DNA from: Hippasteria phrygiana
Taxonomy: Eukaryota; Echinodermata; Asteroidea; Valvatida; Goniasteridae
NCBI GenBank assembly: GCA_037893225.1
Contig: JAZGUH010000547.1
Location: 528,501 to 592,500, forward strand
Direction of reading: 5' to 3'
DNA: 64,000 bases
Every line of letters begins with the position of its first letter. Positions within the stretch are counted from its first letter, which is position 1. The notes under the pieces were generated by a model. That model did no database searches and had not been told where the DNA came from. It saw nothing but the letters and a program-made list of their open reading frames with translations. Below are positions 29,645 through 40,889 of this stretch, in pieces. The position numbers were made by a program, and so were the translations under genes.

Positions 29645-32600
29645 ATGGTGCGGATGAGTGTTTTGGCAGATGCACTCAGGTGCATCTGCAATGCAGAGAA
29701 ACGCTGCAAACGTCAGGTGATGATCAGACCTTGCTCCAAAGTCATCGTCAAGTTCCTCATGGTCATGATGAAGCATGGTAAGTACTCAAGGGGTTAGAAT
29801 CAGATCATCTTGATTTGAAATAGATCAATGAGACCTGATTCCTACCAGATTAACCTGATCATACAGATCAACCTAATCAAACTAGATCAACCTGGTCAAA
29901 CCAGATCAGCCATATCAAACCAGATCAGCCTTATCAAACCAGATCAGCCTAATCAAACCAGATTAGCCTAATCAACCTGATCAAACAAGATCAACCTGAT
30001 CAAACCAGATCAGCCTGATCAAACCAGATCAACCTGATCAAACCAGATCAACCTGATCCAACCTGATCGAACCAGATCTGAGCCAGATCAATCTGATTTT
30101 TAGCAGATTCTTAATCAAATCTGATGAACCTGATTCAAACCAGGCAAACGTGATTCTAAGCAAATCGGCTTGATTTGAGCCTGATTTGAACCAGATTAAC
30201 CTGATTTTGTCCAAAGTAACGTTGTTCAAACAAGATCAACTTTATTCAGACCAAGTCAACCAGATCCAAACCAAATAATTCAAATTCCAACTATTTTAAC
30301 TTGATTACCCCTCCCCCCCCCCCCAGGCATTTTTACTAGAAGACTTCCTTGACCTGTCAAAATCCAACACTGTGCAGTATGGCACATTCTTTGGACTTAG
30401 ACCCTTAGCATCATAGTAGGGCTAGTGAACTTTTTTTGTAAAGGTTTTATTTGTTTAAGAGATTGTTTTCATTGTAAAGCCCACCAAAAAAGAAAACAAA
30501 TGATGGTAAAATGGCCCCAATTGACCAGTGCAATCCAAAGTTATGGCCAAATATATGTTGCTCAAAATGACATTATTTTGTATAGGAAATGTGTACGAAA
30601 ATGTTCAATTTTTTTGAAACTGAATAAAAAGGCATATTTAAATATCTGTCAAAGTGTAAATAAACGCTTTAGTAACCTTTAACTTGTTTTTTCCCATTGT
30701 TTTCCAGAAATACTATTGGTTCCAGTTGGTTTTGAGTTGTTAAAAATCATAATGTGCAATAAAATGGATGTCAAAAATGTAATTTTACACCAAAAATGAC
30801 CAACGGCAAGGTTGACAAATGACTAAGTCCAACCTAAAAACACTCAAACAAAACGCCCCCATGTAATACAAATAGAATAGTCCATAAAGCTATATGGGTG
30901 TGGGAGTGGGTATGATCCATTTTTTTACTACAGGGTAGAAAATTAAAATCCCACAATGGGATAGAAGCTCCTGTTAAATTTAACAGGAAAATTATGGTTA
31001 ATTTCATCAACAATAAACAAAATACATCAGGTATGATCTTGATTTGAAAGGGATTTGGCTGTATTTCGTAACTGGGACAACCGCATGAACTCGATTTTTT
31101 TTTCGAACGTCAACGAGCCAGTACAGTCGAGGCACACAAAATTGCATTGCGCAGCAAACCGCAGTGCCGAGCCCCAAAAAACGGCAGTTTATTTCAGCAA
31201 AAAGACCCTAACAAATCTAAATGCATCACCTTTTTACCTGATTCATTAACTTGTGAGACCATTTTCACATGAACAGTAGTATTTTTATGTCTACATTAAC
31301 GATCAGCTAGTGAACAATCACACTTGACTATCGATCTGTTGACACACGCGTCAGGCAAAAGGCGCCATGATGAAAATCCACAACGACACAAATGTGTCTA
31401 TAACTTTAAAATAAAATTATATTTTGACAGTTAAAAAAAAGGAAATTCAAGCCTTGATATTACTAATTAAATTTGTAAAGGTTCCATTATTATTATCAAT
31501 ATATTTCGTAAAGAAAAAGTATTGGAAAAAAGAAAAAAAGTCGTAACTTTGCAACGCACGGACCGATAATCATGGAACGAGGATGGTTGAATGCACTTTT
31601 TTATTAGCTTCCGAGTTATGTATGGTTTCTTGACGTCTGCAATGCGATACTACCGTCGAGACCGAGTTAAACAAAGTCACCAGGGGAGAAGATTCTTGCC
31701 ATCGATCTTGAACACAGGACTGCCGTGTCATGCCTCCGCACGCGCATGGGGCCGGGGCCGAGTACGGCCCGGCCGTGAATGTAACATGTGCGCGCCACGT
31801 TTGTCGGACTATTTGGAGATAAAATGAGACTTTTCAAACAGCAAAAACCAGTGCAATTTCAACGTCAATCCCAATCAAAATGGGAAAATATGTAAGTTTA
31901 TTACATGATTCAACTATCAGTTTCCAAATTACGAAGAATATTTTCTAATTTTTACTTTTAAATGAGGAATGAAAAATCCGACTTTTTAAAACTAAAAATC
32001 ATTGGGCGACGCTGTTAACGTCGGGCGTTCATTTTGTACACAAAGTGCAACCAGGTGCAACTACCGTGTGCGCGAGCCCTAATCATAGCTCCATGTAAAG
32101 TAATGGTGCCAAGGCCCTGCAGTACTGAACACATCAAAACTTGACAAAACCTGCTGTTGGAGTTTGAGGTTGTTAGGGTGAATGGTTTGGTTTTGTTCAC
32201 TTTTTTTTGGAAAGAATTCTGTATCCGGCCATCACAGATTCACCATCAAACATAACATATTTCACCTCACCTAGTGTCTTCATTGAAGACAAACCCATTC
32301 AGCCTGGGAAAACTTAAATTTATCCTCGCAAGAAAAAGGTCTTTTTAGGCGATATTTTGGGTGCACATATCATTCGCACGTCAGATTGTGTGTAGGCACC
32401 CATGTTGAAGCGTCAGGAGGTGCATGATGCGGACATGACAACGCATTAACCACCAATAAGCAGTGTGTAATATACGCAATAAATAAACAACACTTTGGGT
32501 CTCTACCATTTTTTAATAGAGGGAGCAACACAGTATGGACTGCTGGGGTGCGTTTTGGTAGTCTTAATCTTAAACAGTCGTAACCAATGAGGCAAAGGAA

Positions 32601-35600
32601 CAACATCTTGTTGCACCACATGAATTACATTGGAGTATTCCAAATTTTGTACGTCATAAAATAAATAAAGACACAAAAAAAAACAACCCAATATTGAATT
32701 TGTCATCAAATTTATATTCATTTCTAAATATTCATAAGCCATATTGCCGCATACAGTGTAAGTAGTACTGAAGTCCTACTTTCGGCAACAAGCGCTCGTG
32801 TCCGAGCGGTTAACCCCTTGAGTACGGTTATTTATACTGAGGCCCATGGGCGGCCTGTGCAGCCAAGCAAAACGGACACAATAGGCTTGTGCAGCCAAGC
32901 GTAACATACACAATAATCTAACAATGGATTGAAACTGCAGAGATTGCTTGTAAAGACGTAATCCGGCCTGGTGGTAATTTTTATTGTTTACGTGTATAGA
33001 TGTCATCCGTCTTCAAAGGGTTAAGGATACTATCTCCTTGCAGGCTTGACATCGATGATGTGGGTTCGATTCCTGTCAATAACCTCCTCTCTCATTAGGA
33101 ATAGAGAAATAATCATGGAGTGATAGGGATACATCATAGAAGGTGGATAGAGGACAGGTGTGAGGGGGAGACAAAAAGGAGAGAAAGAACAGCAAGGTTT
33201 TTATTAATATAAAACCCTAAAATAAGTGATGGCCGGATACGGAACTCTTTCCTTTTTTTTGTCTGCTGTGCAGTCTGCGATACAATTGGGTTCCAGGGCT
33301 TGAAATGAACGACGGCCACGACGGCCAGTGCCGTCGTTGCCTTCTTACTGGCCGAGGTGCCCCACAAAAAATCTCCGTCTTCACGGCCAGTTTTGCCTTG
33401 CCCCATATTTACCTTGGCCGCCGTGCCCTTTTTGCAAAAACACAGCCACTACAATCCTTCATATCATTTGTTTTTTCGATGTCATGCCAGCCCTTCATAA
33501 AATCTCGCTGCACAACAACACGTTGGCGATCGTACAGAATTACATGCACACAATACGTGCAGCATATGCACATACTTTGCACACAAACTGAATCTAGTCC
33601 ATTTTCGGAGTATGCCGATACTTCAAGCATCAACACCCCCACCGCAAGATTAAATGTGTGTATTCGTACGTACACACAAATCAGCAGGAGTATGTACATG
33701 TACGGCAACGTTTACGTGCAGTCAACTGACTTTATTTTTCTCAGTACTTGCACGTGTGCGCCTCACAATACGCATCGATGTTCGTGTACGAGGAAACGCG
33801 CCCTGTAGGCGGCGCTATAAAGCACGCCTTCGGTGCACTACATACAGTAATCACTTCATGAACTTTGGTCACAACACGCGGTGTTCCGATTGTCAAAAGT
33901 TTCGATGAATAATTAGGCTAATAAATTCGACAGAGAAAGAAGATTTCTGCACGTTAATTCACATAACTTGATCTATTTTGTCTGTGTATGCATTTTCCGT
34001 GTTCATGAATTTGTTTCGAGGTTGTACCGCTCGTACACCTTAGCGTGTTTCCCCGACATTTCCTACCGCAACACGAGGTTCATCGCCCGCCACACAAAGT
34101 GCACCACGCACGCTTACCACTGTACGATAAACGGACAGTGTTGTGCATAGTGATGTGTATGACCTAAATTCTCCATGATTTTTAAGAATTATCGACCGTA
34201 AATATTTTTGACATTAATTAAGGCAAGTTTTGATCATTTTTTTGGGCAATTTTTTTTTATAGCTTTTGTAGCGTAAACGGAAATAGTTTAGGCTGAAATT
34301 CACATATATAATTGAATACCCATGTGATCGGAAGCAGTATGTTTTTGGCCTCATAGTCTTAATCTTACTCTTTAGTTAAATACGTTTTGAACTGAAAAAA
34401 TCAACAATGCCGCTCCCTCCGTGCCCTTTCTGCAGATCCAATTTGGCCTTGGTGCCCTACTTACTGGCCTTGGTGCCCTCCATAATTTTGCTTTATTCAA
34501 GGCCAAAGTGGCCTTGCCCTAAAAATTACCAAATTCAAGGCCTGGGGTTCTGTGGCAGTTTTTCTCATGTAATATTTCCTTGATGTTTTTCTGTATCTGT
34601 CGCAGGCTACATCGGTGAGTTTGAGATCATCGATGATCACAGAGGAGGTAAAATCGTGGTCAACCTCACAGGCCGTCTCAACAAGGTATGCTTGATTTAA
34701 ACAACCTCCTTTTCATGTATGAAACATGGTTTAAATTGGTTTTGCCAAGATGGAAAATTGATGTACCACCCTTTATGTTGCAGTCATATTTAGAGGGATT
34801 GGGTTCGGAACTTTTACATGATAGCCTATGATTTTTGGATTACTTTTTTTTTTGTATACGCTCTGTAGAAATGTATCTACAAGTTGTAATAACTTGAATT
34901 TGCTGCCGTTTCATTGTAGTGTGGTGTCATCAGTCCTCGCTTTGACGTACCTCTAAAAGAACTGGAAATGTGGACTGGTAACCTTCTACCCTCCAGACAG
35001 TTTGGGTGAGTTGAAAGGAACTGTCTCATGAATTTTGCTCTATTTTTATGCAAGTTTGCCCTGAACAAGGCTAAAAGTCACTCGGTGTACAAAGCTACAA
35101 ATGGAAAAAAAAAGATGGAAGAGGTAGGAATTAAGAAAAACTGTAAGATTCCTCTTGAAGCAGTCTAGATCGTAAGATGAAGGGAACCATGCACCAGGTA
35201 AAGAATTCCATAGAAATACAGAACGAGGGAAACAGCTGTTGGTGTAGATTTTTATTCCACATTAGTTACGGCTAGAGTATATGTGACCCGCTCTGGAAAA
35301 AGGTATATTATGTCGCAAAATATGAAAAATGAGTTCCATGCATGTTTGGAAAGCCCGCAATGTAAGCTTTCATTTGGTACATGACAGAGCTCCAAAGCCC
35401 TTTCCGTTCTGGAGATATCATGTTTTTGCATATTAATTAGTTCTATGGAGTTCAAATGACACAACAGAGTAAACAGGCTTTGAAATAGCTAGTTCTAATA
35501 AAATGCAATGGAACAATGTACTCTAAAAAGGTTATTTTTTCACTTTATTCACTGAAATCAACATTGTTGTGCACCAAACCTGAAACTTTAGATATTTAAG

Positions 35601-36281
35601 ATGTCATTAAAGACAAAAACAAAAAATAAATTGACGAAAATGTTTACCCTCTCAACGTTGAAAGGGCCATTACACGTAAATGCATAGCGCGACTTATATC
35701 ACCTTTTTCTGGAGCAGGTCACATATTGTTGGGAACAGGCAAAAAGCTGAGTTTCACGCTCAAACACCTTAACTGGAGGAACCAAGCTGGACAAGCCGGT
35801 GGAACATTGACCATGAAAATATCTCTAGAACAGACTAAAAGTAGCAACAGATCTCCAGTGAGAGCGTGATTGTTAAGGATGAGCCCAACTCTTGCAGAAT
35901 CGCAAACATTGACTGAAAACACCACCCTCGTGTATCTTTTTCAAATTTCAAAATGTTCTGTAATGTTCTTGATGGTGCCATGAGCAATATCGCATCCATA
36001 GTAGAGCAAATGCTAACAAAAATTCATAAAAATTTGATGAATCTTCTATTTTAAAGAAAATTGTGCCGAGAAATTTGCCCTGCAGATTTATGTAACAAAA
36101 TCATTCCCTGTTGTCTGTATGTGCTCCTTTTTTCCCCCTGAATGAAACCCAACCTTAATCTGTCATTGTTTTCTGAAACTTGTGCAGGTACGTCGTCCTG
36201 ACAACATCCAGTGGTATCATGGATCACGAGGAGGCAAGAAGGAAGCACGTCGGAGGAAAAATCCTGGGTTTCTTTTTCTAG
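29645..36281 (+). CDS. RPS15A: Small ribosomal subunit protein uS8 (RPS15A), four coding exons
   Basis: Component of the 40S ribosomal subunit, where it binds 18S rRNA in the platform/body. Coding exons: 29645-29777, 34606-34685, 34920-35005, 36188-36281; every junction keeps phase and gives exactly 130 residues, the usual length. The start [20 protein letters not shown] and the end ILGFFF are diagnostic, with [20 protein letters not shown] and [14 protein letters not shown] between. A splice acceptor lies 10 bp before the ATG (exon from 29635), so at least one noncoding first exon lies upstream; it was not located. The first coding intron is 4.8 kb and full of transposons. Confidence 0.98.
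29806..30300. repeat. Degenerate ~20-bp tandem repeat in RPS15A intron 1
   Basis: Repeated AGATCAACCTGATCAAACC-type units, tight at 29880-30070 and increasingly diverged on both sides. It contains many GATC sites on both strands. Confidence 0.92.
30326..32180 (-). mobile_element. TTAA-site MITE family T3 (copy b), split by a 1.66-kb element
   Basis: Positions 30329-30416 match the right part of T3 in reverse (GGCATTTTTACTAGAAG, CTGTCAAAATCCAACACTG). Positions 32082-32180 match its left part (ATCATAGCTCCATGTAAAG, AACCTGCTGTTGGAGTTTG). The intervening DNA is the element at 30417-32081. Confidence 0.85.
30417..32081. mobile_element. 1665-bp non-autonomous DNA transposon, hAT-like
   Basis: Ends TAGGGCTAGTGAAC and GTGTGCGCGAGCCCTA are inverted. 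It is flanked by exact ATCATAG (30410-30416, 32082-32088), and one more base allows an 8-bp duplication with a mismatch. It interrupts a T3 MITE, so its borders are certain. No open frame over 85 codons shows a transposase signature. Confidence 0.88.
32790..33085 (+). mobile_element. tRNA-like (type II) SINE head split by a TTAA MITE
   Basis: The left part CTCGTGTCCGAGCGGTTAA is a Leu/Ser-type A-box region. The right part after the insert contains GATGTGGGTTCGATTCCTG, the B box. Removing the MITE at one TTAA gives a continuous tRNA-like sequence. Confidence 0.82.
32810..33024. mobile_element. TTAA-site MITE family T1 (copy f)
   Basis: TTAACCCCTTGAGTACGG at the left and CTTCAAAGGGTTAA at the right. 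Two copies of TGTGCAGCCAAGC and the motif AACAATGGATTGAAACTGCA lie inside. Inserted into the tRNA-like SINE. Confidence 0.9.
33294..34544. mobile_element. 1.25-kb non-autonomous DNA transposon (copy 2)
   Basis: Same termini as the element at 26924-28238 and collinear with it. Flanked by GGGTTC on both sides (33288-33293, 34545-34550). It ends 61 bp before RPS15A exon 34606-34685. It lacks the 24-bp palindrome found in copy 1. Confidence 0.92.
35052..35115 (-). repeat. SINE tail fragment
   Basis: AACAAGGCTAAAAGTCACTCG followed by an A-rich stretch matches the shared 3' end of the elements at 1128, 18603 and 49285. Confidence 0.6.
35281..35724. mobile_element. MITE with ATGTGACCCGCTC termini in RPS15A intron 3
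   Basis: The left ATGTGACCCGCTCTGGAAAA and right TTTTTCTGGAGCAGGTCACAT ends are inverted repeats over more than 20 bp. Flanking T/A-rich bases allow a TA or TAT duplication. No open frame. Confidence 0.82.
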
Positions 36282-36532
36282 TTCACCCATAAATAAGAAG
36301 GGGGGTTGCTGAGAGGCACCAACAGACTACAACCGGTTTTTAAGGGGAACCCCCCAAAATTGTATGGAAAAAACCCACTTGTGTTATTTAAGTAAAGTCG
36401 GGCCACAATTTGTTGAACCTCAACCGTATGAATAGTTCAAGAAAGTTTAAGGAAATTCTGGCTACCTGTTGTGTGCCGTGTAAACAGGGTGAAGTTGGGC
36501 CACCCGTTGTGGACCATGTGAACAGTTGACAG

Positions 36533-36538
36533 AATAAA
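36533..36538 (+). terminator. Poly(A) signal AATAAA, RPS15A
   Basis: The canonical hexamer lies about 250 bp beyond the RPS15A stop codon and is the first in the 3' flank. Confidence 0.7.
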
Positions 36539-36559
36539 CCAGGTTTGAAAAACCGGAAA

Positions 36560-37035
36560 AAATGAGAATCTTGTCAAATGAGTTTGTTTGTTCGTTCCAG
36601 TGCGATGTCTGATTACTTGGCCATCTTATAAAAACAAGGCAAGTCGAAAGATTATAAGGCAGACCAGAAGCAATGCGGAGAAAGGCTGAAAAATAAACTG
36701 CCTGTACAGTGTACATGTAGTCACAAACACGGAAAGGCATGGGAATATCTTTTGGATTTAAAAATATACGTCTGGATATTTATTTTCTAACACTAAAACT
36801 AACGTGCTGCTGACAAGACGAAAGAAATGGCTTTTAAATGACTTTTGCAAAAGCAAGACGAACACTTTGGGGGAAAAGTCATACATTCAATTAGCACCGA
36901 TTAAGATTGTTCAACGCATGTTATTTAGTTTATATGCATGAAGACAAAACTTGTCAGAATATCTTTGGGACTTTTTTCATCAGGGAAGGAGCATTTTACA
37001 AAAGGTCACGACAAATGTATTTAATGAAAATATAA
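36560..37035. other. Intergenic DNA after RPS15A, nothing recognised
   Basis: No repeat termini or conserved open frame were seen here. Confidence 0.5.
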
Positions 37036-37039
37036 ATTC

Positions 37040-37382
37040 AATATATGGGGTTTTGCCCTTCACCACTGTATAACTTGGTGTTGTCCCGAGAGATTATTTG
37101 GAAAAAAATCACTCGGGTGGGATTCGAACCCACAACCTCCTGCTTTCTAGTGCAGATGTCTTACCACTTGACCATCAAGCTTGCCCGAGGTGGCTGGCTG
37201 GTTCGAATCTGACAAAGCAGTAAGTACAAAAATTGAACTATTGGTAGGACGTCTGCACTTGAAAGCAGGTCGTGGGTTCGAATCCCACCAGAGTTATTTT
37301 TTTCCAAATAATCTCTCGGGACGACGAGTATAATGTTTTAAAAATACGTCGTTGAAGGGCAAAACCTCATACATCACCTCTA
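37040..37382. mobile_element. Composite inverted-repeat element with two opposed tRNA-like heads (family S2, copy 2)
   Basis: Outer ends GGGGTTTTGCCCTTCACC and GTTGAAGGGCAAAACCTC are inverted. A minus-strand tRNA-like head (GGGTTCGAATCCCACCCGAG in reverse, 37110-37190) and a plus-strand partial one (GTAGGACGTCTGCACTTGAA, GTGGGTTCGAATCCCACC, 37240-37295) face each other. Confidence 0.83.
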
Positions 37383-38175
37383 GGCAAATTTGGCGGGCAC
37401 GGCACACTTTCTCAACATCAGTGGTCAGTGGGGCACCCGGGGGGGGTTTTTATTTTGTTATTTTTTAGTCTGAGGAATTGACCGCGGTGATATGTATGTG
37501 GCCTATTACCGAGTAGTAATGGCGTCAAAAGAGTCTACCCTCTTACCCACCTTTCAAAATTATTTCCGGAGCCAAAAATCTGGGGCAACATTTCTTTTTT
37601 AATTTCAACATTTCTTTACAAACAATTGGTTAGCCCCTCCCAAAGTCAAATCCTGGGTGCGCCACTGTCAATGGTGCCATTTAACCTCTTTGTTTTGTTG
37701 TACACGCAAAATAAGACCTTTATAGGGTTTTGCTTTTCTTTTTTGGTTTGCTACGATAGTAAAAGGTGTACGCCCTTGCAAGCACAAAACAAAATTGGCA
37801 ATGAGGTGGTGGGTAGGGGGTTTAACCCATAAAACCACCCCCTGTAGTTTACAATAATTATGAGTACATGTACGTGCATAACGCAACCAACATTTCATCT
37901 TGGATTGAAAATATCCCAGTCTGCCGCCAGCGCAGGTTAGATATTCCGTCCGATACACTTTGCTGTAATAACTTGAAGCCCATGTACAATTTGTACCTAC
38001 TACATGTACTTTTGGGTGAAAAGTACTTCAGATTTTATTAAATACATTTGTATTAAAAGGAGAAAAGGCTTTGCACATTTTCTACAGGCGAACCTGCCTA
38101 TCCACACCAATCCGACATTAACGTTTGCCTGTCCATTAGACAGGCTTTGCCAAATATGTTCAAATTAGTTTTTCG
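37383..38175. other. Intergenic DNA, G-run and no gene
   Basis: A poly-G run lies at 37440-37447. Short open frames at 37626 and 37668 overlap on opposite strands and show no family signature. Confidence 0.45.
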
Positions 38176-38179
38176 TCAA

Positions 38180-38632
38180 ACAACCCACAAGGGAAACTGA
38201 CTAGGTAAATTTGAGTACATTTTCAAAGTGACCAAAGAAACTGGCAGGAGCGGGATTCGAACCTGCGACCGGGTTACCGTACCGGCCGCTCTACCAACTG
38301 AGCTATCTTGCCCTGTGTTGGCGGTCTCCCAAATTGTCAGTATCTATGTTCGGGTGGGCGCTAGTCAGAAGTCATAAACCCAGAATGCCGTATAGCCAGG
38401 GATCACACCCAATTTTACGATACAACCTGGGAAGCGACATTGTGGGGATCAACTCAATGAGGATACGACTTTTTAACTTATAATTCGTCAAACAATCCAC
38501 AAGGGAAACTGACTAGGTAAATTTAAATACATTTTTAAAGTGAACAAAGAAACTGGCAGGAGCGGGATTCGAACCTGCGACCTCCGGGTTACCGTACCGG
38601 TGCTCTACCAACTGAGCTATCTTGCCCTCAAA
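38180..38632 (-). mobile_element. tRNA-derived SINE family S1, tandem pair
   Basis: Two heads (38218-38315 and 38528-38628) each carry, on the minus strand, TAGCTCAGTTGGTAGAGC and GCAGGTTCGAATCCCGCTCC. The flank CCACAAGGGAAACTGACTAG occurs before both (38189, 38501), so a unit of about 310 bp is tandemly duplicated. The body 38331-38480 matches 22550-22720. Confidence 0.9.
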
Positions 38633-38920
38633 TTAGTTTTTTGCGAATTGGCACTATGGCCCAAAACTAGCTCAGCTGCTGAACACCAATTAACTCCAAC
38701 ATAGTCCAACTAATTGAGTTGGTTGAGCATTTTCTTTCAATTTTCGATTCAAAACAACTCAACACCAATTCATTCAAACTGGATGAAATGCCCGTCGGAA
38801 TGAGTTGGACCGAGCCTAAACAATCAATGGGATTTCCTCTTGTGACGATGGCTCGGTTTCATCAGGCCGGTTTTCCTCTCTCAGCCCGACCGCCTTCTGT
38901 CTGTCTGATCGGGTTCGAGT

Positions 38921-39152
38921 CAACTCGGACCCAAACCAACTCGGACCCATACCAACTCGGACCCATGCCAACTCGGACCCACTACCAACTCGGACCCATG
39001 GCCAACTCGGACCCACTACCAACTCGGACCCACTACCAACTCGGACCCACAACCAACTCGGACCCATGCCAACTCGGACCCACTACCAACTCGGACCCAC
39101 GGCCAACTCGGACCCACTACCAACTCGGACCCAAGCATGACCAAGTCGGACC
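38921..39152 (+). repeat. ~17-bp minisatellite CAACTCGGACCCACTAC, plus orientation
   Basis: About 13 units of CAACTCGGACCC followed by a variable 4-6 bp spacer (ACTAC, ATGC, ACGGC). The long open frames on both strands reflect the repeat. Confidence 0.95.
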
Positions 39153-39682
39153 CAACAAGATTGAATCGGCATAATATAAATACTGGATAGGACGAGCGTA
39201 TGCAGTGAAGATTCCCAAAACGCGAAGAAATGAAAAAACATTGTTTCTGAACTACTGTATCTGAATTAAATACGGCATTATTTTTCTGAGTTGCTTTTGC
39301 GCTTGTAAAATTTGTAAGTCAATCGGCAATTCAGTGAACTTTGGTTTATGACCATGGGCGGCGATCTCGGGGGTGGGACGGGGGGACATGGCCCCCAACC
39401 CAATATTTTTGGGGAGGGGACGGCTATGGCAGTGTCTCCCCCCCCCCCCCCCAATAATTTCCCCTATAGTTATACATTTTAAGGGTAATTGGCTTTTACA
39501 TATACCAGAATATGCACCAGAATACACAAGGATCAGCACACATTTTAAATAAATTTCCCAGGATACACAAAAAGAGGCATCAAGTACACTTACGCTTAAC
39601 CGATAATTGTTGGTTGTGTGCTTTCTCCCCCCCCCCCCCCCCCCTCCCCCAACCTTGACGAGAAATGTTGCATTTAGAGTTA

Positions 39683-39721
39683 CTCTATACATGGAGGTGT
39701 TTCCTACCTCCATGCTCTATA
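39683..39721. mobile_element. 25-bp palindromic insertion with 7-bp target duplication (P3)
   Basis: CTCTATA (39683-39689) and CTCTATA (39715-39721) flank CATGGAGGT, a 7-base loop, and ACCTCCATG. Confidence 0.85.
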
Positions 39722-39831
39722 GCTTAATTACAACCGACATGCGTACTTCTATTTAACAAATTACCACTGTGACAGAAACATTATTTTAACAGGAAGAATT
39801 TATGAAAAATTACATTCAGGTATTATTTTAT

Positions 39832-39860
39832 GCTCAACCATCCTTCCTCCGTGGCTCAAC
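39832..39860. mobile_element. 15-bp insertion with 7-bp target duplication (P4, half-size)
   Basis: GCTCAAC (39832-39838) and GCTCAAC (39854-39860) flank CATCCTTCCTCCGTG. The insert matches the right half of P1 and P5 with one change. Confidence 0.7.
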
Positions 39861-39869
39861 AGTCACCAA

Positions 39870-40886
39870 ACCGGATAACGTGGAGCCAATTGCCACTGGC
39901 GCCCAAGCGGCCACTTCAACTCGTGTCCTTACTCTTTTCTATTTGACCTTAACACAGACATAAGGAAAACACCAACGCCCCTGTCCCTCTCTCATATTCA
40001 TGCAATTTCATACATTGCTCATATTGATTCAATTTCAATTTTAGCGAAATTCAAAACATCCATGTCTCCATTCATACCTGATTTTTCTATTCACTTAAGC
40101 CTCTTTACATTCTACTGCAAATTCCATTGAACTTCCATGTCGCTACTACTGCAGATTCCAATAAAACTCCGATTGTAGAGTTCACACAAAGAAATTTCTG
40201 CAAATGAGGCCTCGTATGTACCCCTATGTATTTGGAATATTTTAACGAAGTTAAATTGGATGTTCTTTGCGCGAATTTATTGTAGGGCCTACTAGCTTTG
40301 AATTGGAATTAACATATATTCCCTTGTGTAAAAATAAGAAACAAGAAAGCAAACAAAATTGAGAAACGTAGGTATTCTGAAATAATTATGTTAGATGTTT
40401 GCTGCTTCATCACATACTCTACGTAACCGTGTGCATGAAAGTTGTAACTGTCTTGTTTTGCAGCCCGGTGGGTGTAAGGAAAACCGGTTTGCATGATGAA
40501 TCAATTGGCATAAGTTCCCTCTTTGTGCCTTTTATTTTTGAGTAAAATTTAATGCGCTTGCGGCCGGAGAGAGCATGCAGGAGGAATATATGTTTGTTCT
40601 AATTAACGAGTATCTGTTTGTCAACCATCCAAGCAAGGCTTTCTAATTTAGACACGATTTGTTTGTCACTGCAATCATTCAACAAACACGACCAACGCCA
40701 AGGGATTAAACTTTGCGGGTGAGACGATGTGCGGCGACGCGACTACCCACACTCACGGCCAGTGCGGCCGAAAGGCCCTTTTTTAAAGAGCGGGTCACAT
40801 ACTATAGATACTTATAAAACATATATCTATATAGGTTTAATTTTTTTGAGCGGAAGAACACCGTAAACAAATACATGTACATGTAG
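39870..40886. other. Intergenic DNA, nothing recognised
   Basis: No repeat termini, tRNA-like motif or conserved open frame were seen. Confidence 0.5.
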
Positions 40887-40889
40887 TAG

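Noticed and set aside
38528..38628. Functional tRNA gene (Thr-like anticodon position) in the S1 units
   Set aside because: At least eight diverged copies with a shared non-tRNA tail occur in the window, the acceptor stem has mismatches and position 33 is not T; a SINE explains it better.
38719..39174. 151-codon open frame
   Set aside because: It is a translation of the 17-bp minisatellite; both strands are open because of the repeat.
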